Source: Eubacteriaceae bacterium
Lineage (GTDB): Bacteria; Bacillota; Clostridia; Lachnospirales; Lachnospiraceae
NCBI GenBank assembly: GCA_902362875.1
Contig: CABIYF010000010.1
Location: forward strand, 38,547 to 102,546
DNA length: 64,000 nt
Direction of reading: 5' to 3'
Shown here: positions 63,924-64,000 of the stretch, one piece after another
Layout: the number at the start of each line of letters is the position of its first letter
Position numbering within the stretch: position 1 is the first letter of the stretch
Notes under the pieces: generated by a model
The model's database searches: none
Seen by the model: only the letters and a program-made list of their open reading frames with translations
Told to the model about the DNA's origin: nothing
Program-made: the position numbers and the translations under genes

Positions 63924-64000
63924 TGCTCCCTTTTAGGTAGACAAGTAAAATAATAAAAACTTGTTTCCTGAAAGGGGGTATTTTTTTGAGTAGAAAAGTT
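63924..64000 (+). mobile_element. Left end of a probable IS3-like insertion sequence with transposase start
   Basis: Downstream of the ATPase a TG-beginning sequence with CTCCCTTTTAGGTAGACAAGT resembles the CCC..AAAGTTGGACAAGT-type ends of IS150/IS3-family elements. It is followed by a GGGGG ribosome-binding site and a frame starting TTG at 63986 that reads MSRKV, like many IS3-type OrfA starts. The element is cut by the window end, so the family is not proven. The exact first base could be 63919-63928. Confidence 0.45.
63926..63978 (+). repeat. Fold-back inverted repeat covering the transposase ribosome-binding site
   Basis: An imperfect inverted repeat of about 20 bases (63926-63946 with 63959-63978, inner 6 bp ACAAGT/ACTTGT perfect) places the GGGGG ribosome-binding site in the stem. 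RNA from an outside promoter would hide the start, a known means of protecting IS elements from read-through expression. Confidence 0.55.

Noticed and set aside
1..64000. CRISPR arrays, rRNA or tRNA genes
   Set aside because: No regularly spaced repeats, conserved rRNA blocks or cloverleaf-like sequences were noticed in any intergenic gap. A dedicated tRNA scan was not possible.

Overview
The window looks like chromosome from a low-GC, anaerobic, spore-forming Firmicute of the Lachnospiraceae (Clostridium cluster XIVa). The evidence is a complete Rnf complex, a four-subunit 2-oxoacid:ferredoxin oxidoreductase, sporulation genes (yqfC, yqfD, a YlmC/YmxH-family gene), RqcH, CodY and NrdR, together with strong AGGAGG-type ribosome-binding sites and TTGACA/TATAAT-type promoters. 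Anaerostipes (A. hadrus-like) is a plausible genus, but this is an impression from gene content and was not tested by any search.

Layout. 1-4010: a distinctly GC-richer cassette with the end of a TetR-type regulator and a heterodimeric ABC exporter, probably horizontally acquired. 4113-7088: rqcH (minus strand) and a divergent unknown gene. 7133-11576: histidine operon hisZ-hisG-hisD-hisB-hisI, then a 40-aa membrane peptide. 11699-19526: alaS, rpsU, yqfC-yqfD, phoH-ybeY and a MATE/SpoVB-like flippase. 19621-25251: a BofC-like small protein, two FAD oxidoreductases and proline genes proB-DUF896-proA. 25369-30576: Rnf operon rnfCDGEAB behind a promoter that is followed at once by an intrinsic terminator. 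30636-38972: ylmC-like, nrdR, yifB(comM)-dprA-topA-codY, then rpsB-tsf behind a structured leader. 39017-42419: a scarred region with a LexA-type box, a truncated gene, a convergent membrane-anchored oleate hydratase, small unknown genes and a hydrolase remnant. 42477-48446: NhaC-like antiporter and potABCD. 48554-52643: four-subunit oxidoreductase with a LysR gene. 52852-55791: sorbitol/sorbose-phosphate-type dehydrogenase, Y-family polymerase and a tiny YolD-like partner missed by length cut-offs. 55875-59814: parvulin foldase, a GGDEF protein that has lost its active-site segment, a TrmH-family methyltransferase and a LysR regulator. 60084-63880: LCP cell-wall ligase, then a DUF6110 protein and a heavy-metal-type P-type ATPase. 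63924-64000: the left end of a probable insertion sequence with a fold-back hairpin over its start site.

Functionally, Rnf and the 2-oxoacid:ferredoxin oxidoreductase form a ferredoxin-based energy circuit: 2-oxoacid oxidation reduces ferredoxin, and Rnf couples ferredoxin oxidation by NAD+ to ion export. An NhaC-type antiporter can use the ion gradient. The remaining genes are core biosynthesis, translation and quality control (his, pro, alaS, rpsU, rpsB, tsf, rqcH, ybeY), DNA uptake and processing (yifB, dprA, topA) and envelope or stress functions.

I found no rRNA, tRNA or CRISPR array. No single new multi-gene defence or mobile system stands out. The most unusual items are the SOS-box-driven truncated gene next to oleate hydratase, the promoter-proximal terminator in front of rnf, the cysteine-rich tail of RnfE, the GGDEF deletion, the P-type ATPase with a non-canonical transmembrane metal motif, and the insertion-sequence fold-back hairpin. 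The only stretch near 300 bases without an intact gene is 38893-39193. It holds the tsf terminator, the LexA-type box, a promoter and the truncated gene.
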